Positions 25,161 through 33,132 are shown, numbered from the stretch's first letter. The stretch: DNA of 34,613 nt from JAMCRM01 sp041685075 (GCA_041685075.1 JAWLGN010000018.1:1-34613); one strand, 5' to 3'. A program made the numbers and translations. Notes: a model not told the origin generated them from the sequence alone.

Positions 25161-25796
25161 ATGCAACTGCCCCCCGTCTACCCGATACTGGACAGCACCG
25201 CGGGCCCATGGCCCGCCCTGGGGCTGCGGGCGGCGCTGGAGGCGCTGCTCGAGGGCGGGGCGCGCATCGTGCAGCTTCGCCACAAAGGCCACTGGAGCCG
25301 GACCGTCTTCGCGGAAGCGCGGGAAGCGGCCTCGATCTGCCGGCAGGCGGGCGCGCTTTTGATCATCGACGACCGCGCCGACGTGGCGGCGCTCCTTGGC
25401 GCGGGACTGCACGTGGGGCAGGAGGACCTCGAGCCCTGCGATGCGCGCCGCGTGCTGGGCGGCCGGGCGGTGCTGGGCTTCTCGACGCATAACGCCGCGC
25501 AGTTGCGCGCCGCCGCGGCCGAGCCGGTGGACTACCTGGCGCTGGGTCCCATTTACGCCACGGCTTCGAAGCAGAACCCGGACCCCGTGGTAGGGCTGGA
25601 GACGCTCGCCGCCTGCCGCGCGCTGACGGCCCAACCGCTGGTGGCGATCGGGGGGATTACGCGCCGCAACGCCCGCGAAGTGCTTGCCGCGGGCGCCGAT
25701 GCGGTGGCGGTGATCGGGGACCTGATGCCTGAACCCTGCACCGCCGAGGCGGTGCGCCGAAGGATGGAGGAATGGCTGCAGGCGGCAAGGACGTAA
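25161..25796 (+). CDS. thiE: Thiamine phosphate synthase
   Basis: A 211-residue TIM-barrel enzyme coupling hydroxymethylpyrimidine diphosphate with the thiazole phosphate to give thiamine monophosphate. Family features: YPILDS at the first strand, IVQLRHKG (substrate-binding QLRxK), LLIIDDRADVAALLGA with the metal-binding Asp residues, GLHVGQEDL, ALGPIYATASKQNP, VAIGGIT and AVAVIGDL at the phosphate-binding end. TenI-like paralogues look similar, but the conserved Asp and Lys positions favour ThiE. The start at 25161 was preferred over an upstream ATG that would overlap FmdB. No TPP riboswitch fits into the 8-base gap upstream. It overlaps the next gene by 25 bases. Confidence 0.85.
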   Translation: MQLPPVYPILDSTAGPWPALGLRAALEALLEGGARIVQLRHKGHWSRTVFAEAREAASICRQAGALLIIDDRADVAALLGAGLHVGQEDLEPCDARRVLGGRAVLGFSTHNAAQLRAAAAEPVDYLALGPIYATASKQNPDPVVGLETLAACRALTAQPLVAIGGITRRNAREVLAAGADAVAVIGDLMPEPCTAEAVRRRMEEWLQAART

Positions 25797-27169
25797 GCGC
25801 CGGCTTCATCAAAGGCCTGGGCTTGATGGACAGCACCATGCTGGTGATGGGGTCCATGATCGGCTCCGGCATCTTCATCGTCCCGGCGGATATCGCGCGG
25901 CAGGTGAATTCGCCGGGCCTGCTGCTCGCCACCTGGGCCACCACCGCCATCCTCACCCTGATTGCGGCGTTGAGCTACGGAGAGCTGGCCGCGGCCATGC
26001 CGCGCGCCGGAGGGCAGTACGTCTACCTGCGGGAGGCCTTCGGGCCGACCGTCGGCTTTCTCTACGGCTGGACGCTGTTCCTGGTGATCCAGACCGGCAC
26101 CATCGCGGCGGTGGCGGTGGCCTTCGCCAAGTTCACCGGCGTCTTCCTGCCGTGGGTATCGGGGCAGAACCAGCTTTTGGGCAGCGGGCGGCTGGGAGTC
26201 AACAGCGAGCAACTGGTGGCCATCGCGGTGCTCGTGGTGTTGAGCTGGGCGAACACCCGCGGAATCCGCACGGGCGCGCGCGTGCAGAACGTCTTCACAT
26301 TCGCCAAGATTGGGGCGCTGGTGGCGCTGGTGGGGTTCGGCTTCGCGCTGGGACGCAACCCGGAGGCGGTAACGCGCAATTTCGACAGCTTCTGGGGGGA
26401 GGCGGATTGGTCGCTCACCACGGTACGGATCGTGGGGGTGGCGATGGTAGGGGCGCTGTTCGCCTCCGACGCCTGGCACGACGTCACTTTCACCGCGGGG
26501 GAAGTGCGCAACCCGCGGCGCAACCTGCCGCTCTCGCTGGCGCTGGGGGTGGGGCTCGTTTCCCTGCTCTACATGGCCTCCAACCTGGTGTACCTGAACA
26601 TGCTGCCGCTGGAGAGCATTCAGGGAGCGCCGGAAGACCGCGTGGCCACGGCGGCGATGGCCACCATGCTGGGACCGGCGGCGGTTCAACTGATGGCCGC
26701 GGCGATCATGATTTCGACCTTCGGCTGCGCCAACGGCATCATTCTGACGGGCGCGCGGGTCTACTACGCGATGGCTCACGACGGGCTGTTCTTCCGGCAA
26801 GCGGGACGGCTCGACCCGGCGCACCATACCCCGAGTTTCGCGCTCATGATGCAGTGCGCGTGGGCGGTGTTGCTCACCTTGAGCGGCAGTTACAGCGATC
26901 TGCTGGACTACGTCATTTTCGCGGTATTGCTGTTCTATATTCTGACCATCACGGGACTGTTCGTGCTGCGGCGGAAGCGGCCTGAAATGGAGCGGCCTTA
27001 CAGGGCTTTCGGCTACCCGTTGCTGCCGGCCATCTATATCGTGGCCGCTGGTACTATCGCGGTGTTGTTACTGCTCTACAAGCCCAGTTATACGTGGCCG
27101 GGGCTGGGCATCGTACTGTTGGGACTTCCGGTATACCTGCTATGGCGCAGGCGGGGAACGGTTCTGTAA
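25772..27169 (+). CDS. APC-family amino acid permease
   Basis: A 465-residue protein with about 12 transmembrane helices. The first helix has the APC signature GSMIGSGIFIVPADIA. YGELAAAMPRAGGQYVYLREAFG and FASDAWHDVTFTAGEVRNPRRNLP (a conserved loop of SLC7-like transporters) follow, and RPEMERPYRAFGYPLLP lies near the C-terminus. It probably moves amino acids or polyamines across the inner membrane by exchange or proton symport; the substrate is not evident. ATG 25772 lies within the 3' end of thiE, immediately after GGATGGAGGA. It is the last gene of the MFS-dacB-fmdB-thiE-APC group and is followed by a good terminator. Confidence 0.92.
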   Translation: MAAGGKDVSAGFIKGLGLMDSTMLVMGSMIGSGIFIVPADIARQVNSPGLLLATWATTAILTLIAALSYGELAAAMPRAGGQYVYLREAFGPTVGFLYGWTLFLVIQTGTIAAVAVAFAKFTGVFLPWVSGQNQLLGSGRLGVNSEQLVAIAVLVVLSWANTRGIRTGARVQNVFTFAKIGALVALVGFGFALGRNPEAVTRNFDSFWGEADWSLTTVRIVGVAMVGALFASDAWHDVTFTAGEVRNPRRNLPLSLALGVGLVSLLYMASNLVYLNMLPLESIQGAPEDRVATAAMATMLGPAAVQLMAAAIMISTFGCANGIILTGARVYYAMAHDGLFFRQAGRLDPAHHTPSFALMMQCAWAVLLTLSGSYSDLLDYVIFAVLLFYILTITGLFVLRRKRPEMERPYRAFGYPLLPAIYIVAAGTIAVLLLLYKPSYTWPGLGIVLLGLPVYLLWRRRGTVL

Positions 27170-27336
27170 TTCGGCGAACGGCAGAACGGCCGGAAGGTGA
27201 AAAAGGGTTGATTTCGAAGTCCACCGGTGGTACTGTGGAGTTGAACGTGGATTGATTTAGGGCTATTGCCGGCCCGGCTAATTGCAACCACGCTAAAAAA
27301 AGTGCTAAAGGCGAGTCGGTCTGTTCGAAATTTTGG
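27170..27336 (+). other. Non-coding stretch before the terminator
   Basis: 167 bases between the permease stop and the terminator hairpin. It contains TTGAAC at 27241-27246 with TATTGC 17 bases further, a weak promoter-like pair, and an A-rich run (27294-27300). No credible ORF is seen. It could be a 3' UTR or a short independent RNA ending at 27371. Confidence 0.3.
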
Positions 27337-27371
27337 ACCCTGGAGCCTTTGGCCCCAGGGTTTTTCTTTTT
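27337..27371 (+). terminator. Intrinsic terminator after the permease gene
   Basis: Stem ACCCTGG/CCAGGGT (27337-27343 with 27355-27361), extended inward by GCC/GGC across one mismatch, with a TTT loop, then TTTTTCTTTTT. This should end the 22257-27169 transcript. Confidence 0.85.
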
Positions 27372-27402
27372 GGGGGCCGCCTTGCCGGATGCTGGAGGAG
27401 CG

Positions 27403-27819
27403 ATGAGCGTCTGGCCCGGATTGTCCGACAGCCACCGTGCGCTGGCGGGCAGCGAAGGGACCCTGGTTTCGGTGGCGGTGCACGTGGAGCCGCGCCTGCT
27501 CGAGGCGCTGCTCGAAACACTGGCGCAACTGAGTTTCCCCATTAACCCGCAGATCTATCACGAGGCGTCCATCCGGTACGTATATCCCGACGGAAGCGAA
27601 GAGGTGCATCCCACGACCCTGGTGGAGTTTCCCGCCTACGAGAGCCGGCTTCCGGAGGCACGGCGCACTCTGGCGGTTTACGGTTTCCCCGCCGATGCGT
27701 TGCATGTCACCGGGATGCTGGACGGCATTCGTTCCAATGAACTGGAGGAGCCTGCGCCGCCCGGCGCGGGCTACGTCAAGCGGGTCCTTCGCCGGCAGGC
27801 GGAGCCGGTAGTGTGCTAG
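27403..27819 (+). CDS. Conserved-looking protein of unknown function
   Basis: A 138-residue soluble protein with no signal peptide, membrane segment or recognised motif. GTLVSVAVHVEPRLLEALLETLAQL followed by ASIRYVYPDGSEEVHPTTLVEFPAYESRLPEARRTL suggests an alpha/beta fold, perhaps ACT- or ferredoxin-like, but this is only an impression. The real start is the ATG at 27403 with GGAGGAG six bases upstream, just after the terminator at 27337-27371, so it needs its own promoter. Its last 44 bases overlap the 3' end of the convergent cupin gene. Codon use looks like that of its neighbours, so it is probably a genuine gene. Confidence 0.7.
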   Translation: MSVWPGLSDSHRALAGSEGTLVSVAVHVEPRLLEALLETLAQLSFPINPQIYHEASIRYVYPDGSEEVHPTTLVEFPAYESRLPEARRTLAVYGFPADALHVTGMLDGIRSNELEEPAPPGAGYVKRVLRRQAEPVVC

Positions 27820-28297
27820 GCAGGCCCAGCAGCCACTCGAGATAGCGCGGCGCGTCCGGCGAGCCTTCGCGAGGGGCCCAGGGGGCGAACTGCTTATCGG
27901 TGGCGGCATCGTAATCCCCGGGTTTTACTTCCAGCAGGACGGCGTGCGGAGTGAGAACCGCCAGGGTGTGCCAGACGCCCGGGGCGATGTCGATGCCCAG
28001 GGCGCCCGCGGGCGCGCCGGCGCCGAGGGTGTGGGCGGCGGTGACGGCGCCCGCATCGTCGAAGGTGAACAGGCGGACGCTCCCTTCGATCACCAGGAAC
28101 ATCTCCGGTTTGGGCACGGTGAGGTGGCGGTGCGGCGTCACGTAGGTGCCCTCGAGCATGACGTTGAGGAAGCGGTTGGGGGACTCGGCGGGCGTGCGGT
28201 GAAAGTTGTAGTTCACGCGGCGGCGCGGCGAGCGGCGAGCCTCCCGGACGAGGCGCGCCAGCAGCGGGGCATCGATCCGTTGAACGGGGTCTGTCAT
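27776..28297 (-). CDS. WbuC-type cupin metalloprotein
   Basis: A 173-residue cupin-fold protein. RVNYNFHRTPAESPNRFLNVMLEGTYVTPHRH contains the family's Asn-rich and metal-binding His residues, KPEMFLVIEGSVRLFTFDD is the cupin strand with the conserved Glu, and GVWHTLAVLTPHAVLLEVKPG the second cupin motif. This is the layout of WbuC-family cupins, first described in O-antigen clusters; no polysaccharide gene is nearby, so the name should not be taken as function. The ATG overlaps the stop of the metallophosphoesterase gene by four bases (ATGA). The 3' end overlaps the convergent gene at 27403-27819 by 44 bases. Confidence 0.82.
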   Translation of the reverse strand: MTDPVQRIDAPLLARLVREARRSPRRRVNYNFHRTPAESPNRFLNVMLEGTYVTPHRHLTVPKPEMFLVIEGSVRLFTFDDAGAVTAAHTLGAGAPAGALGIDIAPGVWHTLAVLTPHAVLLEVKPGDYDAATDKQFAPWAPREGSPDAPRYLEWLLGLPSTLPAPPAGEGPA

Positions 28298-29034
28298 CGT
28301 CCCAGGGACAGGCGGTCGGCAAGCACCGGGGGCAGGCCGGCGCGCCGGATCTTCGTCTGTGCTTTCTCGATATCGTAGGACAGGCGGTGGAGCCAGAGAT
28401 AGCCGCCTTCGGAGTCGTAGAGGGCGAAGGCGGCGCGGGAGTCGCCGTCGCGGGGCTGCCCCACGGAGCCGGGGTTCAGCAGGTAGACGGCCTCGGGGTC
28501 GAACTCCACCAGTCGGCGGTCGTGTTCGGCGGCGGGATGGGGCAGGGGTTCGACGCGTCCCCGGCGCCAGGCGAAGCCGCCCTGTACGTGGGTGTGGCCG
28601 AAGAAGGTGAGGGACGAGGTGGCGTAGTGGAGGGCCTGGAGGGCGCTCATCTTATCGAGCACGTACTCGTCCTCGTCGACAAGCGAGCCGTGCACCACGT
28701 GGAAGCCGTTGCCGGCCAGGGGGCCTTTGGGCAGCGCGCGGACATAGGCGATGTTTTCGGGGGTGAGTTCCCGGAGGGTCCACAGGGCGGCGGTGCGGGC
28801 CGAGGGGTTGAACCAGTCGAGGTCCTCGAGACCGACGGCGGCGCGGTCGTGGTTGCCGCGCACGACGAGGTGGACGCGGGCGCGCACCCAATCCACCACG
28901 GCGTTGGGGTCGGCGCCGTAGCCCACCAGGTCGCCGCAGCAGATGATGCGCTCGTGTTGGCCTTCGGCGGCGGCCAGAACGGCTTCCAGGGCTTCCCAGT
29001 TGGCGTGGATGTCACTGATGACGAGATAGCGCAA
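28294..29034 (-). CDS. Calcineurin-like metallophosphoesterase (cytosolic)
   Basis: A 246-residue phosphoesterase with the complete set of dinuclear-metal motifs: DIHAN (residues 8-12), GDLVGYG, GNHD, a His in VVHGS and GHTH near 145. The YfcE/MJ0936-like short form usually hydrolyses phosphodiesters or nucleotides; the in vivo substrate is unknown. There is no signal peptide. The start is a TTG at 29034 (frame TTG CGC TAT) with AAGGG upstream; no ATG precedes DIHAN. It starts two bases after the stop codon of the upstream membrane phosphoesterase and overlaps the cupin gene by four bases, so the three are one transcript. Confidence 0.9.
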   Translation of the reverse strand: MRYLVISDIHANWEALEAVLAAAEGQHERIICCGDLVGYGADPNAVVDWVRARVHLVVRGNHDRAAVGLEDLDWFNPSARTAALWTLRELTPENIAYVRALPKGPLAGNGFHVVHGSLVDEDEYVLDKMSALQALHYATSSLTFFGHTHVQGGFAWRRGRVEPLPHPAAEHDRRLVEFDPEAVYLLNPGSVGQPRDGDSRAAFALYDSEGGYLWLHRLSYDIEKAQTKIRRAGLPPVLADRLSLGR

Positions 29035-30195
29035 TCAAGCCCTTTTGAGCCGGAGCAGGGCGATTTCGGGCGCCGCGCCGATGCGGGCCGGAATCCCGAC
29101 CGTACCGATGCCCCGGGTGACGTAGATGGAGCGACCCTCGCTCTGGTAGAGGCCATAGACGTACGGAGTCATGAAGCGCGCCGGATTGAGCGTCTGGTTG
29201 AGGATCTCAACCGTCACCTGACCGCCGTGCGTGTGGCCGGACAAAGTCAGATCATAACCCTTCCGGGCGGCGGCGGGGAAGACGTCGGGGTTATGGGAGA
29301 GCAGGACGTTGAGGGCGCCGGGCAAAACCAGGCGCTCGGCGCCGGCGAGATAGCGCGGGCGGCGGTAGATGGGTTCGTAGTCCACGCCGGCCAGGTTGAG
29401 GGTGGCGCCGCCGAAGCGCAGCGCCTCGGTGGCGAAGCGCAGGAAACGGATGCCCAGGCGGGCGCCCTCGGTAGCGGCGTATTCCCTGGCGCGGGCGTAT
29501 TCCTCGTGGTTGCCCATGACGGCGAAGAGGCCGGCTTCGGCGCGCAGGCGGGCAAGCTGGCGAAGGCAGGCGTCCAGGGGATCGCCGCGGGTGGAGATGA
29601 GGTCGCCGGTGATGGCGGCCAGGTGCGGGCGCGTCGTGTTGGCGGCGTCGATGACGCGGGCCAGCTCGTCCTCGCTGAGGAAGGCGCTGAGGTGGATGTC
29701 GCTCAAGTGAAGCACCCGGAGGCCCTCGAGATCGGGGTGCAGGTTGGGGACGGGCAGATCGAGTTCGCGCAGTTCGAAGCCGGTGCGGCCCACCAGCGCG
29801 CCGTAGCCCAGGGCCACCAGGGGCGAGGCGATGAGCGCGCCGCCGGTGACGCCCAGCAGGCGTCGCCGCAGGGGATCGGGAGGACGGGGCGCCAGCCAGG
29901 CGCCGACCCGGGAGACCAGCTCGTAGATGAACCAGGCGGCGGTGGAGGTGATGGCCCACATGTGCGCGGCCGCGGCGATGGCGGCGAAGCGGTGGTCCGC
30001 TCCCATGGGCACGGCCAGCCGCGGGAATCCCAGCAGCAGGGCCATCGCCAGCACGGACGCGTAGACCCACAGCACGGCGCGCGCGCCGGTACGGTGGACG
30101 CCAAGGGCGGGAGCCTGGGCGAGCCAGAGCCTGCCGATGCGCCACTGGGCGAAAGCGATCACACTGAGGACGGCGATGTCGAGTGGATACAGCAA
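29035..30195 (-). CDS. Membrane-anchored metallophosphoesterase (YkuE/LpxG-like)
   Basis: A 386-residue protein with four N-terminal hydrophobic segments (about residues 5-20, 40-60, 70-95, 115-135) and a C-terminal calcineurin-like domain: LHLSDIHLSAF, ITGDLISTRGD, VMGNHEEY, LSHNPDVF and LSGHTHGGQ supply the metal ligands. Proteins of this layout (YkuE, LpxG, LpxH-like) hydrolyse phosphate bonds in lipids or envelope precursors, so an envelope lipid substrate is likely but unproven. The start is TTG 30195 behind GAGGGG at a spacing of 8; a later in-frame GTG would cut the first helix. It is the second gene of the rsmE group. Confidence 0.87.
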   Translation of the reverse strand: MLYPLDIAVLSVIAFAQWRIGRLWLAQAPALGVHRTGARAVLWVYASVLAMALLLGFPRLAVPMGADHRFAAIAAAAHMWAITSTAAWFIYELVSRVGAWLAPRPPDPLRRRLLGVTGGALIASPLVALGYGALVGRTGFELRELDLPVPNLHPDLEGLRVLHLSDIHLSAFLSEDELARVIDAANTTRPHLAAITGDLISTRGDPLDACLRQLARLRAEAGLFAVMGNHEEYARAREYAATEGARLGIRFLRFATEALRFGGATLNLAGVDYEPIYRRPRYLAGAERLVLPGALNVLLSHNPDVFPAAARKGYDLTLSGHTHGGQVTVEILNQTLNPARFMTPYVYGLYQSEGRSIYVTRGIGTVGIPARIGAAPEIALLRLKRA

Positions 30196-30263
30196 AGCGT
30201 CAGCCCCTCAAACCGCCGGCGGCCGCCTGGGCCGCGGCAGGCAGTGGCAGGGTAACCTCCATT

Positions 30264-31004
30264 TTACCCGGTTGCGGCGGACCACCAGGTGCTCACCAAT
30301 ACGGAGAGTCCCGCCAGGGCAGCGGTTTCGGCACGGAGGATGTTGGGAGCCAGGGAGGCGGCGCACCAGCCGGCATCGCGCGCGGCCGAGCGTTCGGGAT
30401 CGGTCCACCCGCCTTCGGGTCCGACCAGGAGTTGGACGCGGTCGCCGGGGCGCCGGCAGCCGGCGGGAGGCAGCAGGCCGGCCAACGGCGGCGCGGCGGC
30501 GTCCTCGTCCAGGAAGTAGCGGCAGGCAGCCGGCTCGGCCAGGCAGGAGGCCAGGGTGGAGGGCGGCTGCACCTGGGGCATGCGGTCGCGCCGCGATTGC
30601 TGGCTGGCCTCCCGCACGATCCGCCGCCAGCGCTCCAGGCGTTTGCAGGCGGCGCGCGCCAGTCCCTTTTCGCTGCGCGCGGCTTCGAACGGAACGATGG
30701 CCGCAACCCCCAGTTCAGTGGCCTTCTCGAGCATCCACTCGAAGCGGTCGAACTTCACCAGGGCGGCATAGAGTACGGCTTCGAGGGATTCGGGGCGGGG
30801 CGCCAGCGGTTCGGTGATACGGAAAACCACGCGGTCGCGCCCGAATTCGGCGATTTCAGCGAGGTAGGGCCGGTCGTTGTCGGAGAGTTCGTAGAGCTGC
30901 CCGATTTCGGCTCGCAGCACGCGCCGGAGGTGGCGTGCCTCGTCGCCCTCGAGCGCTGCATAGCCGCCGCGGATATTCTCTACAAAGAAGCGCCGCCTGG
31001 CCAT
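30264..31004 (-). CDS. rsmE: 16S rRNA m3U1498 methyltransferase
   Basis: A 246-residue SPOUT-class methyltransferase that modifies U1498 in helix 44 of 16S rRNA using S-adenosylmethionine. The N-terminal PUA-like part begins ARRRFFVENIRGG and HLRRVLRAEIGQLYEL. The knotted C-terminal domain has KATELGVAAIVPFEAARSE, LLVGPEGGWTDPE (SAM-binding) and NILRAETAALAGLSVL, the hallmark of RsmE. The ATG has no strong ribosome-binding site. It precedes the two metallophosphoesterase genes on the same strand with a 68-base gap, and is divergent from the two-component operon. Length and motifs match the family throughout. Confidence 0.95.
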   Translation of the reverse strand: MARRRFFVENIRGGYAALEGDEARHLRRVLRAEIGQLYELSDNDRPYLAEIAEFGRDRVVFRITEPLAPRPESLEAVLYAALVKFDRFEWMLEKATELGVAAIVPFEAARSEKGLARAACKRLERWRRIVREASQQSRRDRMPQVQPPSTLASCLAEPAACRYFLDEDAAAPPLAGLLPPAGCRRPGDRVQLLVGPEGGWTDPERSAARDAGWCAASLAPNILRAETAALAGLSVLVSTWWSAATG

Positions 31005-31018
31005 AAAACTTTATTGAA

Positions 31019-31033
31019 GCACGAAGATCGTGC
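31019..31033. repeat. Small hairpin in the divergent intergenic region
   Basis: GCACGA/TCGTGC, 6-bp arms with a 3-base loop, just upstream of the rsmE start. No T-tract follows on either strand; it may affect the rsmE leader. Confidence 0.35.
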
Positions 31034-31082
31034 CTCCGCCGTGCAGCGATTGCGCGGAGCGGCGCAAGGCATGCGTGATCCG

Positions 31083-31106
31083 TGATACAAACAGGTCATA
31101 GTATCA
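31083..31106. promoter_or_regulatory. TGATAC/GTATCA dyad upstream of the two-component operon
   Basis: Six-base inverted arms (31083-31088 and 31101-31106) with a 12-base spacer, about 52 bases before the first start codon. It could be a binding site for the downstream response regulator; only position and symmetry support this. Confidence 0.35.
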
Positions 31107-31118
31107 ACGATTTGGATC

Positions 31119-31134
31119 TGGAAATCCCCATGCA
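31119..31134 (+). promoter_or_regulatory. Weak sigma-54-like promoter candidate
   Basis: TGGAAAT-CCCC-ATGCA, with GG and GC exactly 10 bases apart, but the -24 element is poor. The predicted start near 31145 leaves a 13-base leader ahead of the ATG at 31158. Much weaker than the site at 22108-22123. Confidence 0.3.
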
Positions 31135-31157
31135 ACCAGCGCACACTGGAGGTGCTT

Positions 31158-31547
31158 ATGTGGATGCGGGCCGCAATGGCTTTGGCCGCGCTCGGCGGCT
31201 GGAGCCTGACGGCGCAGGCGCCTGAGAAAGCAGGTGTGGCGGACCGGCCGGTGGTGGAGGTCGAGGGCCGCATCGCCGGGGTAGGAGTCGCGCGCGGGCG
31301 GGGTATGCCGTTCATCGAGGTGCGGCGGGGAGACGAAACCCTGAAGGTCCGGCTGGGATCCATGCGCTACCTGATGGAACAGGATTTCCGGCCCAAAGCG
31401 GGCAGCGAGGTGAAGGTGAAGGGGTTCGATTTGGGCGGCGAGATGGTGGCCATCACGGTGGAAACCGCGGGTAAGACGATTCGCCTGCGCGACGAGAAGG
31501 GCTGGCCGTTGTGGAGCGGAAGGCGGCGGGGGCGGGGCGGGCGATGA
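31158..31547 (+). CDS. Exported protein of unknown function
   Basis: A 129-residue protein with a signal peptide (about 1-18, ending LTAQA). The remaining beta-rich domain includes VVEVEGRIAGVGVARGRGMPFIEVRRGDETLKVRLG, then a short basic tail (GRRRGRGGR). The pattern of short strands is reminiscent of OB-fold stress or metal-binding proteins, but no family was recognised. The ATG at 31158 is backed by GGAGG, 5 bases away, in preference to the GTG 6 bases earlier that overlaps this ribosome-binding site. It is the first gene of the four-gene operon and overlaps the CcmH-like gene by four bases (ATGA), which suggests it works with the redox or sensing proteins downstream. Confidence 0.72.
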   Translation: MWMRAAMALAALGGWSLTAQAPEKAGVADRPVVEVEGRIAGVGVARGRGMPFIEVRRGDETLKVRLGSMRYLMEQDFRPKAGSEVKVKGFDLGGEMVAITVETAGKTIRLRDEKGWPLWSGRRRGRGGR

Positions 31548-31924
31548 TTGCCTGGATATTGACGGCTGCGCTGGCGGCGGCGGCTCCGGCGGGGGACGCC
31601 AAGGCGCGAATGGAGCAACTGGAGCGCTCGCTGCTGGCGCCCTGTTGCTACAAAGAGCCGATTTCCCGGCACCACAGCGACGTCTCGACGAAGATGAAGC
31701 TGGAAGTGGCGCGCTGGGTGGCGGAGGGCAAGTCGGACGAGGAGATTCTGGCGGTGTACAGGGAACGCTACGGGGCGCGGGTAGTGATACCCCCGGAGCC
31801 AGATCCATCGCCGTGGATACGGGGGATTCCGTGGGCGGCGGCCCTGGCGGGCGGGGCGCTGGTGCTGCGGATCCTTTTCAAGTGGCGTAAACCCGGCCCG
31901 CGGACGTCGGGAAGCGAAGCGTGA
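31544..31924 (+). CDS. CcmH/CycL-like protein with altered cysteine motif
   Basis: A 126-residue membrane protein resembling CcmH, which in cytochrome c maturation reduces the apocytochrome CxxCH cysteines in the periplasm. It has a signal/anchor (residues 1-15), the helical domain with KLEVARWVAEGKSDEEILAVYRERYGARVVIPPEP, and a C-terminal helix (about 92-112). The usual LRCxxC motif is replaced by APCCYKEP, with adjacent cysteines at 34 and 35 and a following SRHH. The disulfide chemistry must therefore differ from canonical CcmH. It lies inside a two-component operon rather than with ccm genes, so a sensing role is possible. It overlaps both neighbours by four bases. Confidence 0.75.
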   Translation: MIAWILTAALAAAAPAGDAKARMEQLERSLLAPCCYKEPISRHHSDVSTKMKLEVARWVAEGKSDEEILAVYRERYGARVVIPPEPDPSPWIRGIPWAAALAGGALVLRILFKWRKPGPRTSGSEA

Positions 31925-33132
31925 AGTCCACGTCGGTCAAGCTCGAAGCGGTATCGCGATACGCATGGCTGCTGCCGGTGCTGGCGCTGGCGGGCATCCT
32001 GGTGCTGAGCGCGCTGCTCACGCTGGACGGGCTGCGGCAGATGCAGGACGTGTACCTGCGGAGCCGGGTGGCCGATATCGTGGCGCGGATGCAGGCGGGG
32101 CCGGAGCAAGTGGAGCTGATCGACGAGCCGGGGCTGGTGGAGATCCGGGTATTCGAGAGCGGCGGGGGAGCGCCGGCGCCGGCAGCGGCTATCCTGAGCG
32201 GCCACGAGCTGTTCCGCACCGAGCAGATCGAGCGGGGAGGCGAGCGCATCTACAGGGCCTGGGCGCCGTTCCATGCGGGGGAGCGGGTGGAGGTGGCGCG
32301 GATCGACCTCTCGGCCTCGGCGGCGGATTTTCTGCTGGTCCACGCGCGGCACAACCTGGCGATAGCGGCGCTGGCCGGGCTGGCTCTGCTGGCGCTTTCC
32401 GGTTACGCGGTGTGGAGCGCGCGGCGGCGGGCGGCGCTGGCGCACCTGGCGCAGTTGGGGACGCTCTCGGCGGTGCTGGCGCACGAGATCCGGAACCCGC
32501 TGGGCACCATCAAGGGCTTTGTGCAACTGGCCGGCGAAAAGGCCGCCGAGGACACAGCGGCGCTGCTCGCGCCCGCGCTCGAGGAGATCCGGCGGCTGGA
32601 GCGGCTGGTGAACGATCTGCTGCTCTACGGACGGCCGCCTTCGCCCCAACTGCGGGCCACCGAGTGGGCGCCGCTGGCAGGAGAACTGGAAGCGCACGCG
32701 CGGCAGGCCATCGGGGAGCAGCCGGTGGAGTTGGAGATCGAGCGCGGCGCGTGGCGCTTCCGCACGGATCCGGCGCTGCTGAAGCAGGCGCTGTTGAACC
32801 TGTTGCGCAACGCCGTGGAAGCCACCGCGGGGACGCCGGGGGCGGCGGTGCGGGTGCGGGTGCAGCCGCACGGCGCCCGTGGCGTGGCCATCGCGGTGGA
32901 GGACAACGGCGTGGGTTTGCCGTCCTCGGCGCCCGCGCGGCTGTTCGAGCCGTTTCACACCACCAAGCCCTTCGGCAGCGGGCTGGGCCTGGCCATAACC
33001 AGGAGGCTCGCCGAGTCGATGGGCGGCCGCCTGGCGCTCACCGCGGCAACCCCGCGGGGAGCCAGAGCGGAACTATCCTTCCCTCACGCAGCATTGGAGC
33101 ACTCAAATGGAAACCATCCTCATAGTCGATGA
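31921..33132 (+). CDS. Membrane sensor histidine kinase
   Basis: A 403-residue kinase. Two transmembrane helices (about 14-34 and 146-166) bracket an extracytoplasmic sensor region of about 110 residues with no recognised domain. The dimerisation/phosphoacceptor site is VLAHEIRNPLG with His188; the ATPase domain has the N box NLLRNAVEA (Asn297), G1 DNGVGL (328-333), an F box (LFEPFHTTK) and G2 GSGLGL (352-357). The NtrB-like form matches the NtrC-type regulator downstream. The start is GTG at 31921, overlapping the CcmH-like stop (GTGA). The 3' end overlaps the regulator gene by 26 bases. The signal it detects is unknown, though its companion CcmH-like protein points to the periplasmic redox state. 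Confidence 0.9.
   Translation: MKSTSVKLEAVSRYAWLLPVLALAGILVLSALLTLDGLRQMQDVYLRSRVADIVARMQAGPEQVELIDEPGLVEIRVFESGGGAPAPAAAILSGHELFRTEQIERGGERIYRAWAPFHAGERVEVARIDLSASAADFLLVHARHNLAIAALAGLALLALSGYAVWSARRRAALAHLAQLGTLSAVLAHEIRNPLGTIKGFVQLAGEKAAEDTAALLAPALEEIRRLERLVNDLLLYGRPPSPQLRATEWAPLAGELEAHARQAIGEQPVELEIERGAWRFRTDPALLKQALLNLLRNAVEATAGTPGAAVRVRVQPHGARGVAIAVEDNGVGLPSSAPARLFEPFHTTKPFGSGLGLAITRRLAESMGGRLALTAATPRGARAELSFPHAALEHSNGNHPHSR

Noticed and set aside
28387..30255. 622-codon plus-strand frame opposite two metallophosphoesterase genes
   Set aside because: The Gly/Ala/Val/Glu composition lacks any motif, while the minus strand has complete catalytic motifs in two enzymes.
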